Shown piece by piece: positions 1 through 10,684 of a stretch of DNA of 64,000 bases. Source of the DNA: Primula veris (lineage: Eukaryota > Streptophyta > Magnoliopsida > Ericales > Primulaceae); NCBI GenBank assembly GCA_963682055.1, contig OY821750.1, positions 29,334,402 through 29,398,401 on the forward strand. Reading direction: 5' to 3'. The notes beneath the pieces were generated by a model. The model was given only the letters and a program-made list of their open reading frames with translations. It was not told where the DNA came from and made no database searches. A program made the translations under genes and the position numbers. Each line of letters begins with the position of its first letter. The stretch's first letter is position 1.

Positions 1-229
1 ATAAAGACGAGATATTCAAAGATCTAGATTCCAGATGAACAACAAACCACAGGTGCAATATAAAAAGAAGTGCAAAAATAAAGGGGCAAAAATACTTCTC
101 ATTAATAAAGATGGAATACATCATTGTTCATTACATCAAAAGACAATCCATTACATTGAGGTCTATTACATCCGAGGATTACATCAAAAGAAAATCTATT
201 ACAATGTGTGTTAGTTGTGGAGCCAAATG

Positions 230-775
230 AGTAGACAACGTGGCCAAAGAAGAACGACAACATCAGCAAATCAGGCGAACAGCAGGAAACGAAGGAAAGA
301 AGCATAAAAAGAAAACAAAAAGGGAAGAAAGAAGTGAAGAGGAGGAACATAAAGAAGAAGTGATAAGAAAGAAGAGTCAAAAAGAAAAATGACAAAAACC
401 CTAGATGTAACACAAAACCCTTAGGATCACAGGGTTGATTGTTACATCATAGTGGTGCAAAAAAGAAGAAAAAGAAAAAAGAGTGATGGGAGAGAAGATG
501 AAGAAAAAGAAAGAGCAGGCGCAGAAGAAAAAGAAAAACAGATAAGAAGAAGATAAAGAAATGAAGGAAACAGACAAATAAAAAGGAAGTCAAAGAAACA
601 AAACAAAAAAGAAAGGGAAAAAGAAAAAAATGAAAAAACAGTAGAGAGAACAGAGCATAAAAAAACAAAAGAGGAAGAGGAAGAAATGAGGGAAACTGAG
701 AAATAAAAAGAAGAAAAAGAAAGAGATGGGAAAAGATGGGGGAAAGAAAGTGAAAGAAATAAAAAGAAAAAAGGT
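230..775. repeat. Purine-rich (GA) low-complexity tract
   Basis: The plus strand is almost entirely A and G for about 550 bases (runs such as gaagaaaaagaaa). Open frames on the minus strand here give only Phe/Leu/Ser-rich polypyrimidine translations with no domain signal, so I do not call them genes. Such strand asymmetry is common in noncoding 3' regions of large plant LTR elements. Confidence 0.7.
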
Positions 776-779
776 GAGG

Positions 780-1073
780 CTAGGGGGAAGTCGATCGGTA
801 TCGATGAGAGGGCCCGGCAGAGACATTCCTGTCTCGAAGTGTCGGGTTCCCCCTTAGCATCTCATTCTCTTCGACTAGAGCCCGACGAGCACGCCGGCAA
901 TAAGCCAGTTCGGATCTTATCCAAGTTAATTCCCAGAGCATCTCGGTATGGTGATAACGCATCACCTTCAATTCCTCCTCGGCATCCTTCAACAGCCTTT
1001 GTACATGGCTATAGGATGCTTCAAAAGCCTCCACTTGCAAAGCTAATGTTGATTGGGAGAAAGGACCAGACAT
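780..1073 (-). CDS. Small coiled-coil protein, mini-gene 1 (97 aa)
   Basis: The family is not recognised. From an ATG at 1073 the frame encodes 97 residues. Residues from about 15 to 75 are rich in Leu, Glu, Arg and Ala in heptad-like spacing, which predicts a helical coiled coil. The C-terminus is basic and Ser/Pro-rich (ends SAGPSHRYRSTSP). There is no signal peptide or membrane segment. A TATA-like box (minus strand tctataaatacc, about 1157-1170) lies some 90 bp upstream of the ATG. The same plan (TATA, short leader, coiled coil, charged or Ser-rich tail) occurs in the next two ORFs on the same strand. This one is the most diverged, and its relation to the other two rests on layout rather than clear sequence identity. 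It could be an antisense ORF of a retroelement or a small host gene. Confidence 0.45.
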   Translation of the reverse strand: MSGPFSQSTLALQVEAFEASYSHVQRLLKDAEEELKVMRYHHTEMLWELTWIRSELAYCRRARRALVEENEMLRGNPTLRDRNVSAGPSHRYRSTSP

Positions 1074-1156
1074 TTTATGCAAATTATAAGATGAGGATCT
1101 GTATATAGGGGAAAATAATATGATGAGGGTTGTGGATATAACCATGCTGTAAGCAG

Positions 1157-1170
1157 GTATTTATAGATCA
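1157..1170 (-). promoter_or_regulatory. TATA-like box of mini-gene 1
   Basis: Reads gatctataaatacc on the minus strand, about 90 bp before the ATG at 1073. Confidence 0.4.
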
Positions 1171-1709
1171 ATTAGATGAGGGCTGGTATTGAGAGTCGCA
1201 ACCGTTCGCCAATGGGTAGTAAGAAGCGACGACAATTAAAAGATGTGTCTATTCAAGAAAAAACGCTTGGATTCCCAAAAGGTTCTAAAAAAAAGCGTGA
1301 GTAATTAAAAGCCACTTGTTCACAAAACGCTTGGATTCTTACCAATATTTAAAGGGGGTAAGTAATAATGGCATCGAAACACGCATCATTTTGGGGAAAG
1401 GCAGCAGTTCAAATAAATATCTAAGATTTTTTGCACAGAGCTCAAGAAAACTCTGGTGAATAAGATTTTTATGCACAAGGCTCAAGAAATCCTATTGGTC
1501 CCCAGATATAAATAATAAGAAGGTCCAATGGATAAGGTCAAACGCAAGGCCCAAGAAAAAGCATTAATGAGGCCACAAGCGTGCGCAGTCAAAAGAAATT
1601 GCATTGGGAAAGTAATTCAGATATAAACAAGAGAAAGAAGTCTTTATTGATTGATTGATACTTCGTTACAGAAGAAGCAGTAAAAGGAAATACAATAAAA
1701 ACAATAAAA

Positions 1710-2048
1710 TCATTTCGTAGAAGGGCCCGCTTCGTCATTCGGTTTCCCCTTCGACCGAGCATACACTTCCTTAAGGGCCAGTTTGTAAGCCCTCTTGGAA
1801 GCAAGTTGCCTGTCTCTGGAGGCCTCGAGCTCTTTGATCCGAGCACGAGCGCGAATACTGTCGAGCAAAGACCTCTGGTGCTCCTTCTCCATGGCGTCCA
1901 ATCGCTCGTCTAGTTCGGCGGCCCGACGAGCTTCCACCGACAGCCGGGCAACCCTCTTCTCGAGATAACGCACCTTCTGAACTTCCTCTTCAAGACGAGC
2001 AACATATTCAGGAAGGTTGTCACCATAGTTTTCAAGAGGAAAAGCCAT
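1710..2048 (-). CDS. Small coiled-coil protein, mini-gene 2 (112 aa)
   Basis: The frame is longer upstream, but I choose the ATG at 2048 (protein begins MAFPLENYGDN) because the preceding codons overlap the TATA-like box and leader. Residues about 10-85 are rich in Glu, Arg, Leu and Lys with heptad spacing, predicting a coiled coil. The tail contains RAYKLALKEVYARSK followed by a hydrophilic end (NDEAGPSTK). Mini-gene 3 has the matching RAYKLAFKELHARSK, so these two are clear paralogues. No enzymatic motif, signal peptide or membrane segment is seen. A TATA-like box (tcctataaaagga) lies about 50 bp upstream of the ATG. The function is unknown; the helical design suggests self-association or partner binding. 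Confidence 0.5.
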   Translation of the reverse strand: MAFPLENYGDNLPEYVARLEEEVQKVRYLEKRVARLSVEARRAAELDERLDAMEKEHQRSLLDSIRARARIKELEASRDRQLASKRAYKLALKEVYARSKGKPNDEAGPSTK

Positions 2049-2096
2049 TTGTTTGTTAATAAAGAATGAATTGCATAAAGAATACAGGAACAGTCT

Positions 2097-2108
2097 CCTT
2101 TTATAGGA
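2097..2108 (-). promoter_or_regulatory. TATA-like box of mini-gene 2
   Basis: Reads tcctataaaagg on the minus strand, about 50 bp upstream of the ATG at 2048. Confidence 0.4.
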
Positions 2109-2351
2109 AGAAACAAGGAGTAGATCAAAGGTCATCTCGAAGAAATACAACCTCTTGAACTTCCCAAGAGCATTTACGGCAAATTAACCACAGTTCCAAA
2201 TCCAATTAAAGTCATCCAAAAAGATATCAAGAAGATGAACAGACAAGAACAAGGATAGGGAAATATTTTATTAATTTCAAAAACTTCGATTACAACTGAG
2301 GAGAAGACTCCCCATTCAAAATAAATTACAACAGAAATCACAAAAGACTAA

Positions 2352-2672
2352 TTATTTCGAGGAAGAGCCTTCTTCATCGTCATCCGAACTCGGTTTAGAC
2401 CGAGCATGCAACTCCTTGAAGGCAAGCTTATAGGCCCTTTTTGCTGCCTTCTGCTTAGCCAGATTAGCCTCGAGCCTCTTTATATGCTCGTAAGCCCAAT
2501 CCTGATCGGCCATCGTCACATGATGATCAGAATCCATGTCAGACAACCTTTTCTTGTAATTTGAAACCTTGACCACGAGTTTCTTATTCGCGGTATGAGA
2601 TTTCTTGATCTCCATTTCTAAATAAGAAATATAATTAAAGGAGCTCTCACCAGTAGAACCAGAGGAAGCCAT
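2352..2672 (-). CDS. Small coiled-coil protein, mini-gene 3 (106 aa)
   Basis: Starts MASSGSTGESS at 2672. A Lys/Leu/Glu-rich helical region spans roughly residues 15-90, containing RAYKLAFKELHARSK near the end. The C-terminus is acidic then serine-rich (SSDDDEEGSSSK). It is a paralogue of mini-gene 2 through the shared RAYKLA-F/L-KE motif and the similar polar tail. A TATA-like box (ctcctataaagggg, about 2725-2736) lies some 55-65 bp upstream. It is about 240 bp from the putative LTR at 2916, on the opposite strand, so if the element is real this is an antisense gene. No database family is recognised. Confidence 0.5.
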   Translation of the reverse strand: MASSGSTGESSFNYISYLEMEIKKSHTANKKLVVKVSNYKKRLSDMDSDHHVTMADQDWAYEHIKRLEANLAKQKAAKRAYKLAFKELHARSKPSSDDDEEGSSSK

Positions 2673-2724
2673 TACGTCACGAGCAAAGTAGTAGTAAAAT
2701 GCCTAATTATGGAGGGGGCACACC

Positions 2725-2736
2725 CCTTTATAGGAG
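2725..2736 (-). promoter_or_regulatory. TATA-like box of mini-gene 3
   Basis: Reads ctcctataaagg on the minus strand, about 55 bp upstream of the ATG at 2672. Confidence 0.4.
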
Positions 2737-2915
2737 TTTTCCTCGAAGAAAGATATTAGGATATGACATATTAAATGGGCCCCCCATGGAACCATCATGA
2801 GTCTGTTGCGTTTCTCGATGAAGTATTGGGAACGACAAGACCGAAGTAATATCCTCGACAGACCGAACATGACTCCTTCGACATGGAAACCACGCCGAGG
2901 AAGTCAGGGAGCACT

Positions 2916-3487
2916 TGATAGAACATAAAAATTGGACCCGAATATTCTATTCGGGTAATAATCAACCCACTTTATAAATGGGTATCCAACGCTTAAATGG
3001 GTCATCTTATGCCTTTTATAGGAAAATAAGGTATTACTATCAAAAGCCCAAGCCCACTCAACTGGGGACCCATGTCTGAAAAACCCCCTGGGATGAAGAC
3101 ATTTGTCAACATCCTAGAAGGCATAGTTGCCTATAAATAGCCAACTACCCCTCCTAGAAATGGACCAGAAAATCTATTCAAAAAATATAGAGAGAAGTTG
3201 AGAAAAGAGAGAAACTAGTCATATCATATCACGCCAAGAAATAAACCGAGCAGAGATAAAGCCGAGCACCGAGTAAAAGGGAAGAAAGACCAAGAAGAGA
3301 GATTAAATAGTCAAATCGATCACAATTGTAAAACAGAGATACTAATCCGAGCAAGTGTAATAGTCCGAACAAGGATAATAATCCGAGCAATAATAAAGAT
3401 CAGGAAGTGTCAATTATTTACAGTTGATTTACTATTATATTATTGTTGAAAAGTCTAACGCGACCGATCAAAGTTATGGCTTTATCA
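2916..3487 (+). repeat. Putative LTR (solo or 3') in plus orientation
   Basis: Begins TGATAG and ends CTTTATCA, so the ends carry TG..CA and a short inverted match (TGATA/TATCA). A TATA box (cctataaatagcc) lies near 3131, at a plausible position inside an LTR. A weak purine-rich tract (gaggaagtcaggga) precedes it, as a polypurine tract would. No second LTR and no target duplication can be shown within the window, so the right border is tentative. Confidence 0.45.
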
Positions 3488-5910
3488 CATAGTGTATGTT
3501 TATGATTAACGTATTGGCTGTAAGAACGTAAAAGTCAATCAGAGACAATTAGGTAATGCCATATGGGGGTGAAAAAAACTCCTGGAAAACCGAACTGAAG
3601 CAGAACGGAACCATTCGATACGTTTTCAATCACACCAAAGCAAGACTCATTATGATGGTGTCCATAATATATACCTTTATATAATACTAGAAAACAATTA
3701 GTGTAATTATTTTAAGATAAATTTTTTCTCTCAATCGAGTTGTTTATAATAAATTTATAAATTGGTCAAATGATTGTTTTAAGATAAAAGATATAAATTA
3801 AGAAATAGTATAGAATAAAAAAACTCAACTTAATAAGTTAAAAAGTAAACAAATTTTAACAAACAACATTTTCGTTTAAAAGTATACTTTTATTGTATTC
3901 ACCAAACATGATTTACTTACTTAAAAGTATCCAGAAAAATTATACTTTTCTACCTCTATCAAATAAGTATAGTTTTGTATTTATAACATGCAACCAAACG
4001 AGAATTGTGTTACATATATATATTAAGGAGTACTAAATATCTATACAACTTTTTCATATTTTCATTTAGCCTTGATTGTTATTTGGGTATTTAAGGAGTA
4101 CATAGTATGACATCATCTTCTCATTTATTTTTGAATTTTTTAGTAGTAAGTATTTTTTCATTTATTTATTTTTCAATCTTATTGATGGTCATAAAATAAG
4201 GGGAGTAATGCTTAAAAAATCAATTTTAAAAAATGACATTGCATCATCTGAGAGTATGTGCGTAAATGGGAGTATAATATTATTGTTATTTGTGTTGTGT
4301 CATTAATGTATCGCGTAAATATGGTATGCACATTTTTTATTGTCGTTATCGTACATCATTTTCAGTATGCTGAAATTTCGGTATGATAATTGTATGGTGC
4401 CGATACATTACCAATATCCCATAAAAACATACAAATTATGGGGAAAGCTTAATGTATTTGGGTTTATTTACACATATAATAACTATATACTAAATGAGAT
4501 AAATGATACATTATAGTTATAACTTATATAGTCGATAAATGTTTCTCATTTATCCGTCTTAACATTATATTTAAAATAACAAAACTTCAAGTAAAATGTA
4601 TTTTTTATTTGACATTTCTCTTATATTCAAAAACTTCTTAGATAATATACATGATCCCGATAGACTAAGTATTATTATAAGAGTAAAATATTAATTATTA
4701 TTTATTAAATTAATTTATTGAGTTTGTAATATAGACGACTCTCATAATTCGGTTAAAACTGATGATAAGTTAGTAAAAATAAGTTTGTATAAAATGCATG
4801 TTACAAAAGTGAAATGCATGTAGCGTGCGAGTTGCGTGCATTGTGTGTAACATTTATATTCAAAAGTTATAAATCTATATTACATAACAACAAAACATAA
4901 ATTACCAAAGACACTCTACTAAATACTGACACCAAGGTGGTGACGTGTCGTCCAAAATGGTCCCGGCGTTGACAGCAGCGTGGACAATCTATGTAGCCTG
5001 ATTCCCAAATTAAACTTCTTAGGGAGATAAAACTAGTAGTCGTAATAAAATATGATAACTAATTGTCGACAATTTGTGGTAGACACTTGGTCGGGTGTGA
5101 GGCATGGCCGGTGGTGAGGAGTGTGTGACAGTTCTAATTAAATGCACATCCGTCATCCAAGATTGTTCCAAGGCTGACAACGGCATGGACAGTCCATGTA
5201 GTAAGCTGAGATTGGAAGAAGGGCAAGAAATCAGCATAGATACTATATAGAGAAAGAACACCGAAGAAATATGATGTGTGACGTTCGGGGTGGAAGATGA
5301 GGGCGGTTCCAATGATGGCTTATGTGAGCTCATGGGAGGTTGAGTATAAGTAAAAGAAGAGAGGGAGGAAGGAGAGTATGGGTGTTTAAGTGGGAGAGAT
5401 CGAAAAAGGAACCGGAGAAAGGCCATGAGCATGAGAGAGAGTTGTTGTTGATAAGGGTGAGGGTGATAGTCGGTAAGGGTACGAAGCGGGGTCCGCGGGG
5501 ATGGTGGAGATGAGAGAGATAAACAAGCCATGTGATTGCTAAGCTACCGCCTTACAGGTTAAAGTCACAATGGGTAAATTTTGCTACATTCTTGTCATTT
5601 TCAGAGTTATTTTTAGTAGATATAAAAAGTTATGACAATAAGTTTTTACAAGTTACAAAACACACCCCAAATTTAATCGTATTTTTCAATTTACATGCGA
5701 CATTATGCTGAAATACTAAGGAGAATGATTTTTAAGCATAATCTACAAGAATACATGATGTCCCTATAGTTTCAGTTAAATTATGATTGTTCCCAAAGTG
5801 CGAATTGCATTTCTCTATAAATTAAAAACTGACATCATTGGTCTTCAAATTATAATATATATTTTTGGCATGTTATGTTCTCATACAAAACACCTAAACT
5901 AGTCAAATAA

Positions 5911-6008
5911 AAAGACTATGACAACATAAATGATTAATTGAATACTGATTTACATCTTAAAAGACTAAGACAACATAAATGATTAATTGAATACTAATTT
6001 ACATCTTA
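5911..6008. repeat. Tandem duplication, about 48 bp x 2
   Basis: The block containing aacataaatgattaattgaa is repeated twice in a row with two or three mismatches. Confidence 0.75.
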
Positions 6009-6346
6009 ATTAATCAAGAGTTTCTCAATTAAACGGATTTTCATCGCTTACAACTATACCTTGCATCCTAGAAAAAAGTCAAAATATATAATTTATTCAA
6101 ACCTTGGAAACCATCTTTAAATTAAATGGGGGAACCAAGTAGAACCTATAAAGCAACTTTTGGAACTAGTACTGTAGTTTATGCAATTGAACTAACAGAG
6201 ACAACATATGTTACAAAAATAAAGTGCAAGTCGCCTGAAAGTTGCGTGCAATGTGTGTAACATTTATATTCAAAGAAATTAAACATAATAGCTTTATTTA
6301 TATAACAAAGCATGAATTACCAAACTGTCCCCATCAAATTTATATA

Positions 6347-6580
6347 CTCAATCCGTTTTCATTTAATTGTCAATTACGAAACTATGCGTAATTTTGACCG
6401 GCATATAACTTGTATCAAAATTGTGAAAATAATTTTTTTAAAATCTAATCATAAAATTTAACATTTGAACTATACGATCAACTTTTAAAAAATTTCATTC
6501 CGACAATTTTGATACAAGTTTTTGGCCGGTAAATATTACACGTAGTTTCGTAATGAACAATTAAATTGAAACGGACGGAG
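6347..6580. mobile_element. Stowaway-like MITE (234 bp)
   Basis: The ends are inverted: the left reads CTCAATCCGTTTTCATTTAA and the right, reversed, reads CTCCGTCCGTTTCAATTTAA. Internal inverted matches continue (taattgtcaattacgaaacta against tagtttcgtaatgaacaatta). Both sides carry a TA dinucleotide, the target duplication of Tc1/mariner-derived Stowaway MITEs. The CTCCNTCCGTTTC terminus is typical of the group. Confidence 0.85.
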
Positions 6581-7130
6581 TATAAAACAATTAATACTCA
6601 TACTTTCCTTTCTCTTATATTTTCCTACATAATTTTAGATTATATTTTTATCCATAATTTCATATTCCATTTTTTGGTACAATTGAGTTACCATTTTGAA
6701 TACGGAAACTTATTTCTACGTTCTTTTAAAAAGCTTGAAAATTTTATCAATAGGAAAAATGGTTTGAAATTTAGGCAAAAATATTATGAAATCTCCTATC
6801 CAAAGAAAATATGTATTTTTTAATATTTATTTACAAAAACTATATAATTTTTTTTAATATTTATTTACAAAGACTATATAATTTACAAAGGAAAAAAGAA
6901 TAGAAAAGGATGAAAATGAATTATTGCTTCAATTTGTTACCCAGCTTACAAGAAAAAAATGAAAATAAAGACAATACATAATTCTATCCAAGCTGAAAAA
7001 CACATAAGATATACATATCATTACATGATTATAACAAGGGTACCTATAATAAAGTAGATTACACATTATATTCTAACTACATAATTATACTTTATGTTTC
7101 AATAATTAACTCTTGACGGGCATGAATGGA

Positions 7131-7450
7131 AAAAATACGTTTAGTTTACTATAATACAAGTGTTTAACGATTTCTGAAATACCAATTTTAATAATTGAGC
7201 TATTAAATTATAAAATTTATCATAATTGAAGATCTACCATTAAACAAAATGATGAATTTGCATTCACATTTTGTTGCCTATCAAATGGTAATTTTAATTC
7301 TATCAAAATTTGTCAAAAATAAAAACCTAAATGTGAGATATAGTTATTGCAATTTTACCGATTTATACTGTCGGTCTCTTAATTTGTCGGTCTCTTAATT
7401 TGACGAAATATCATAATTTGTTATCTCAATTGTTAAAATTGTTTTTTTTT
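7131..7450. mobile_element. Inverted-repeat MITE, related to the copy at 36321
   Basis: Starts aaaaatacgtttag, then has tgtttaacgatttctgaaata and a later inverted partner (ttatctcaattgttaaaattg). The same blocks occur in the element at 36321-36666. The right end here runs into a poly-T stretch and appears truncated. Confidence 0.55.
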
Positions 7451-8942
7451 TTTTTTTCATATTATGAATTGTGAATATATATGTATACTAGCTACTACTC
7501 ATGTATTTGTGTATAGTAAATCGACAAATAGCTATGCCTAGTAATATTGTCTATAGATGGACAACCTCTGGTCACTAATTAACTCAAGAAAAACAATATG
7601 AAAAACAAGAAATGATGGGTTAATTACCTACAATATATTATGTCCTCAATTGTTGCAGATAAATCTAAATTGGTAGATTGGCTTATTTTTGGGAAGAGAG
7701 GAACAAATAAAAACGAGATTTTCAATTTTAATATAAGAAATTGTATGAAGAAACTAATTATACGGTTGCTCCTAAAAATCAGATGGAGGAGCTATCAACT
7801 ATATGGTGGGCTGATATTAAAATTACATTTTATTGGCAATATTTATCCCTATCCGTTAATATATTAAAGAGAGTTGAAAGCTGTCCATTATCGATTTGCC
7901 AAAAGGTCAACGTGGATAAACTAAAACAAAGCAAGTAATGTGAACCTTTTTTTTTCTTTTTCTTTTTTTAACTTTGAATAGTAGTGATTTTTTGTCTACA
8001 GATACCTTGTTTAATCAGCTTTGAACTAAGATATTTTGATTATCTTAAAATACTTCCACTAATCCACCTAAATTGAGTTATCATTGATTTTGGACTTAAA
8101 AGGCTTGTTTGATGAACATGAATTTTTCATAATCTGTAGGTATTATAGAATATAAGCTTGCTAGCTTCACTACTACAATCAAACAAGCTCTTATGGATAA
8201 AAACAGATGAATATGAATATGATCAATATTCAATAGTTGGGGGCGCGTAATGAAGCATTACTCAGGTCATCAAGGATGGGAAGCCGGAAACACATACTTT
8301 AGAGGTCATTTTATATTGAAAATTATGGCAAATTACATAATCGGAGCACGTCTTCTTTTAATAAATGCGATACTACGGTTATTATTATAATAGTTCCTCC
8401 AGGTTATATATCACAGAAGTTTTCACTTGTGCCTACTTTGTTCGATGAAAGTAGTATCCAAACAATTGAGTGAAATATTCTTCACCTTTCAGGAATAGCG
8501 TGTGCTTGTTGTATCAAGCGGGTTAATAATATGCACACACCGGCTATACTCTTACTTACACTTCTTGTAAGAGTAGTAGCTAGTAACACTACAAATAAAA
8601 TGTCGAACCAAGGACGGAAATAGCGACATACGTACAGTAGTATATATTTTTTAACATCTGGATTGAAGACGGAAAGACGACGAATTTTAATTGAAATGTG
8701 GTCAATGGTGTCGGTCAAATTTGTAAGGTCGTCTAAGGTGTTAGATTATCATTTCTATTCTAGGTAGTTTTTTAGAAGAGATACCGTACCTCTTTAAATA
8801 GAAATGTTTAAGGGGTAACTATCCAAAATTACTCAACTGGAAATAATATATTGAAGCCAAACGTATCTCCAACTGTAGCCTTTATATTGGTTTCACACTT
8901 TCAGTCATAAATGTATAACCACACTAATTTATCAGGCAATTT

Positions 8943-9776
8943 TTAGCAATCGAATAAGCATTCGCATATGTCACCAAATACATACTTGCCGACTTTTCCT
9001 GTGCCGTTCAAATAACCACGTCTGCATAAATCATCACAACCCTTGATGACATTTGGGTCGTCTTTTATTAGTGATCCGGTAGGAAACCTACACGTTTTGG
9101 AAATAGTTCCACCACATTTGTAAGAGCAAAAACATAACGGAGGACTGGTGCCTACATTAGTAATATATCCAACACCTTCCTCCCCTGGATTAGCAAACAA
9201 TATTTTACACTGGTATTTGCAATCAGCCGTTGCAACTCCGTTGAACGCTATGCAACTTCGTACCGGGCCTGCCGTTGCTGCATCAAATCATGTGTAAATC
9301 GAGATTTGATCAGATTAACAATATTAGCAGTGACTGAAACCAGAATAGTCAAAATGGGAGGGGCCAATTTTCTATTTATTTTTTCTATACTTTATATGAT
9401 GTTTTCCCCCCATAATATAGGGGAGGTCGAACCTAATTTTTGAAATTTTTGATCAATTGCATAGAAATTTTTATTTATTTATTTTGCTCTCGTTTTTGTT
9501 ATTTTAAATTTACCAGTGCTACTCAAATTAAACTTATTGGTTTTAGAATTTAGAGGAAATAATCCATTTTGTTATAACCACAAATTAGAATTAGCATAAA
9601 GCAAGCCTGAAATTTAGGTGCAAGGTCTTAGAGTTAAATACTTCAATTTTGTGTAAAAACATGTATAATATATTCATTTTCACCATATGTATGTTAGAAA
9701 ACATGTGAAAAAAAATACCTGACTTAGCAATAAGAATAACAAGAATGGACAATACCAAAGACTTGAGCATCTTCAT
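8943..9776 (-). CDS. Secreted 12-cysteine peptide with two tandem defensin-like (CS-alpha-beta-type) modules
   Basis: Two exons: 9719-9776 and 8943-9277, with a 441 bp GT-AG intron (donor caggtatt, acceptor gatgcag). Together they make 393 bp, or 130 residues. Exon 1 encodes MKMLKSLVLSILVILIAKS, a typical secretory signal peptide. The mature part has 12 cysteines in two six-Cys blocks, each with the order C..C-x3-C..C-x-C-x3-C (CKYQC then CFCSYKC; CDDLC then CECLFDC). C-x3-C plus C-x-C is the signature spacing of CS-alpha-beta defensin-like peptides. A second acceptor 9 bp further in (acggcag) would also keep the frame. Likely extracellular; defence or cell signalling are the usual roles of such peptides, but the role here is not shown. 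A broken paralogue lies upstream at 10075-10684. Confidence 0.7.
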
Positions 9777-10074
9777 TCTATTTTATTTTTGTGTTTTACT
9801 CAAGTTGTGAAAGGGGATTTTGATTTTACTTGTAAACAATCTTTTCCATCAATGTTTCCCCCAATTTTCCGGTTCTATTAAAATTGGGTTAGACAAATAT
9901 TTACGGATAAAACTAGTTTTGTTAATGGTTGGTAATCCTAGTTTTGTTAATGGTTGGTAAAAGGGAAAACCTGATTTATAGGGAAACATTTTTACAAATT
10001 GTACCTAAATCAGGAAAACATTTCCTTTAAAAAAAAATGAGGGACTGAAATATTTACTCTTATCCAATCCATGT

Positions 10075-10684
10075 GAATGTATTGCTACTTTGTTCAACTG
10101 TCTACACTGAGCATCACATTCAGGCTGTGCAACTCCGATTAACGATTTGCAAGATCGTACAGAGCCTTTTTGTTAAAACTTAGCCGTTACCGCATTAAAT
10201 CAAATCATGGGTCTGTTTGGCAACATATATTTTTAGTGGAATTTTGGTTTTTTAATTTAAAAATCTGTACTGACAGTCAGATTATTTAGTTTCTTAAAAT
10301 ATGATTTTTAGCCTAAAAAAGTATAAAAAATTCTAGATTTATAAATTTGCATTTTCGGTGGATTTTATAAACAGATTTTAGCCCAAAAAATATGTTACTA
10401 AACGGACTCCATGTGTCATATATTCCAGAAGTTGGCATTAGCCTTGGGAATTAGAGGAAACTAATCCATTTTGTTAGAACTACAAAATTATATTAGTACA
10501 TAAAACAAGCCTAAGGTTTATCTGCAAGTGTTAGATACTTCAATTGTGTTTAAAAAACATGTATTTATTTTCCCCATATGTTAGAAAACATGAGAAAAAA
10601 TTAAAAGGAAAAGAAAACACACGTACCTGAATTAACAAGAAGAATAAGAATAATGGACAATACCAAAGACTTGGACATCTTCAT
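10075..10684 (-). pseudogene. Truncated paralogue of the 12-Cys peptide gene
   Basis: Exon 1 (10627-10684) is intact, has the same 58 bp length as the paralogue, and encodes a near-identical signal peptide (MKMSKSLVLSIILILLVNS) followed by a good donor (caggtacgt). The exon 2 remnant (about 10075-10190) retains the first cysteines (the paralogous SC..C-x3-C block, read as CDAQC). The acceptor has changed from gcag to gcgg, and homology stops after the third cysteine, so nine of twelve cysteines are missing. A TATA-like box (ctataaattaacc) at about 10717-10730 sits upstream. It may still be transcribed but cannot make the full peptide. Confidence 0.65.

Larger units (their letters stand above)
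1..2915 (+). mobile_element. Internal 3' region of a large LTR retrotransposon (putative, cut by window edge)
   Basis: This stretch precedes a putative LTR at 2916 and has no gag-pol homology on the plus strand. It holds a strongly purine-rich plus strand (about 230-775) and three small coiled-coil genes on the minus strand. Antisense extra ORFs between pol and the 3' LTR are known from plant Ty3/gypsy elements of the Tat/Ogre/Retand group, and the layout resembles that. The assignment is inference: the pol region and 5' LTR would lie left of the window. The alternative is a host gene cluster that happens to lie next to an LTR. Confidence 0.4.
3488..8942. other. Intergenic AT-rich region
   Basis: I see no convincing gene. 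It contains a pair of diverged direct repeats (about 4935-4985 and 5140-5197, both with tccatgtag or tctatgtag endings), a 48 bp tandem duplication (5911-6008), a Stowaway-like MITE (6347-6580), a 37 bp tandem duplication (6825-6890), and half of an inverted-repeat MITE (7131-7450). The open frame at 5019-5531 (minus) is Ser/Pro/Leu-rich and matches no family I know. The remaining frames are short and of random composition. Confidence 0.6.

Noticed and set aside
102..826. Three overlapping minus-strand ORFs rich in Phe and Leu
   Set aside because: They are the polypyrimidine translation of a GA-rich tract, have no domain signal, and use biased composition in every frame.
5019..5531. 170-codon minus-strand ORF
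   Set aside because: Ser/Pro/Leu-rich with no recognisable motif; it may be a relic of a coding sequence but I could not match it to a family.
8482..8718. 78-codon minus-strand ORF with a hydrophobic segment
   Set aside because: No homology recognised, no promoter features, short.
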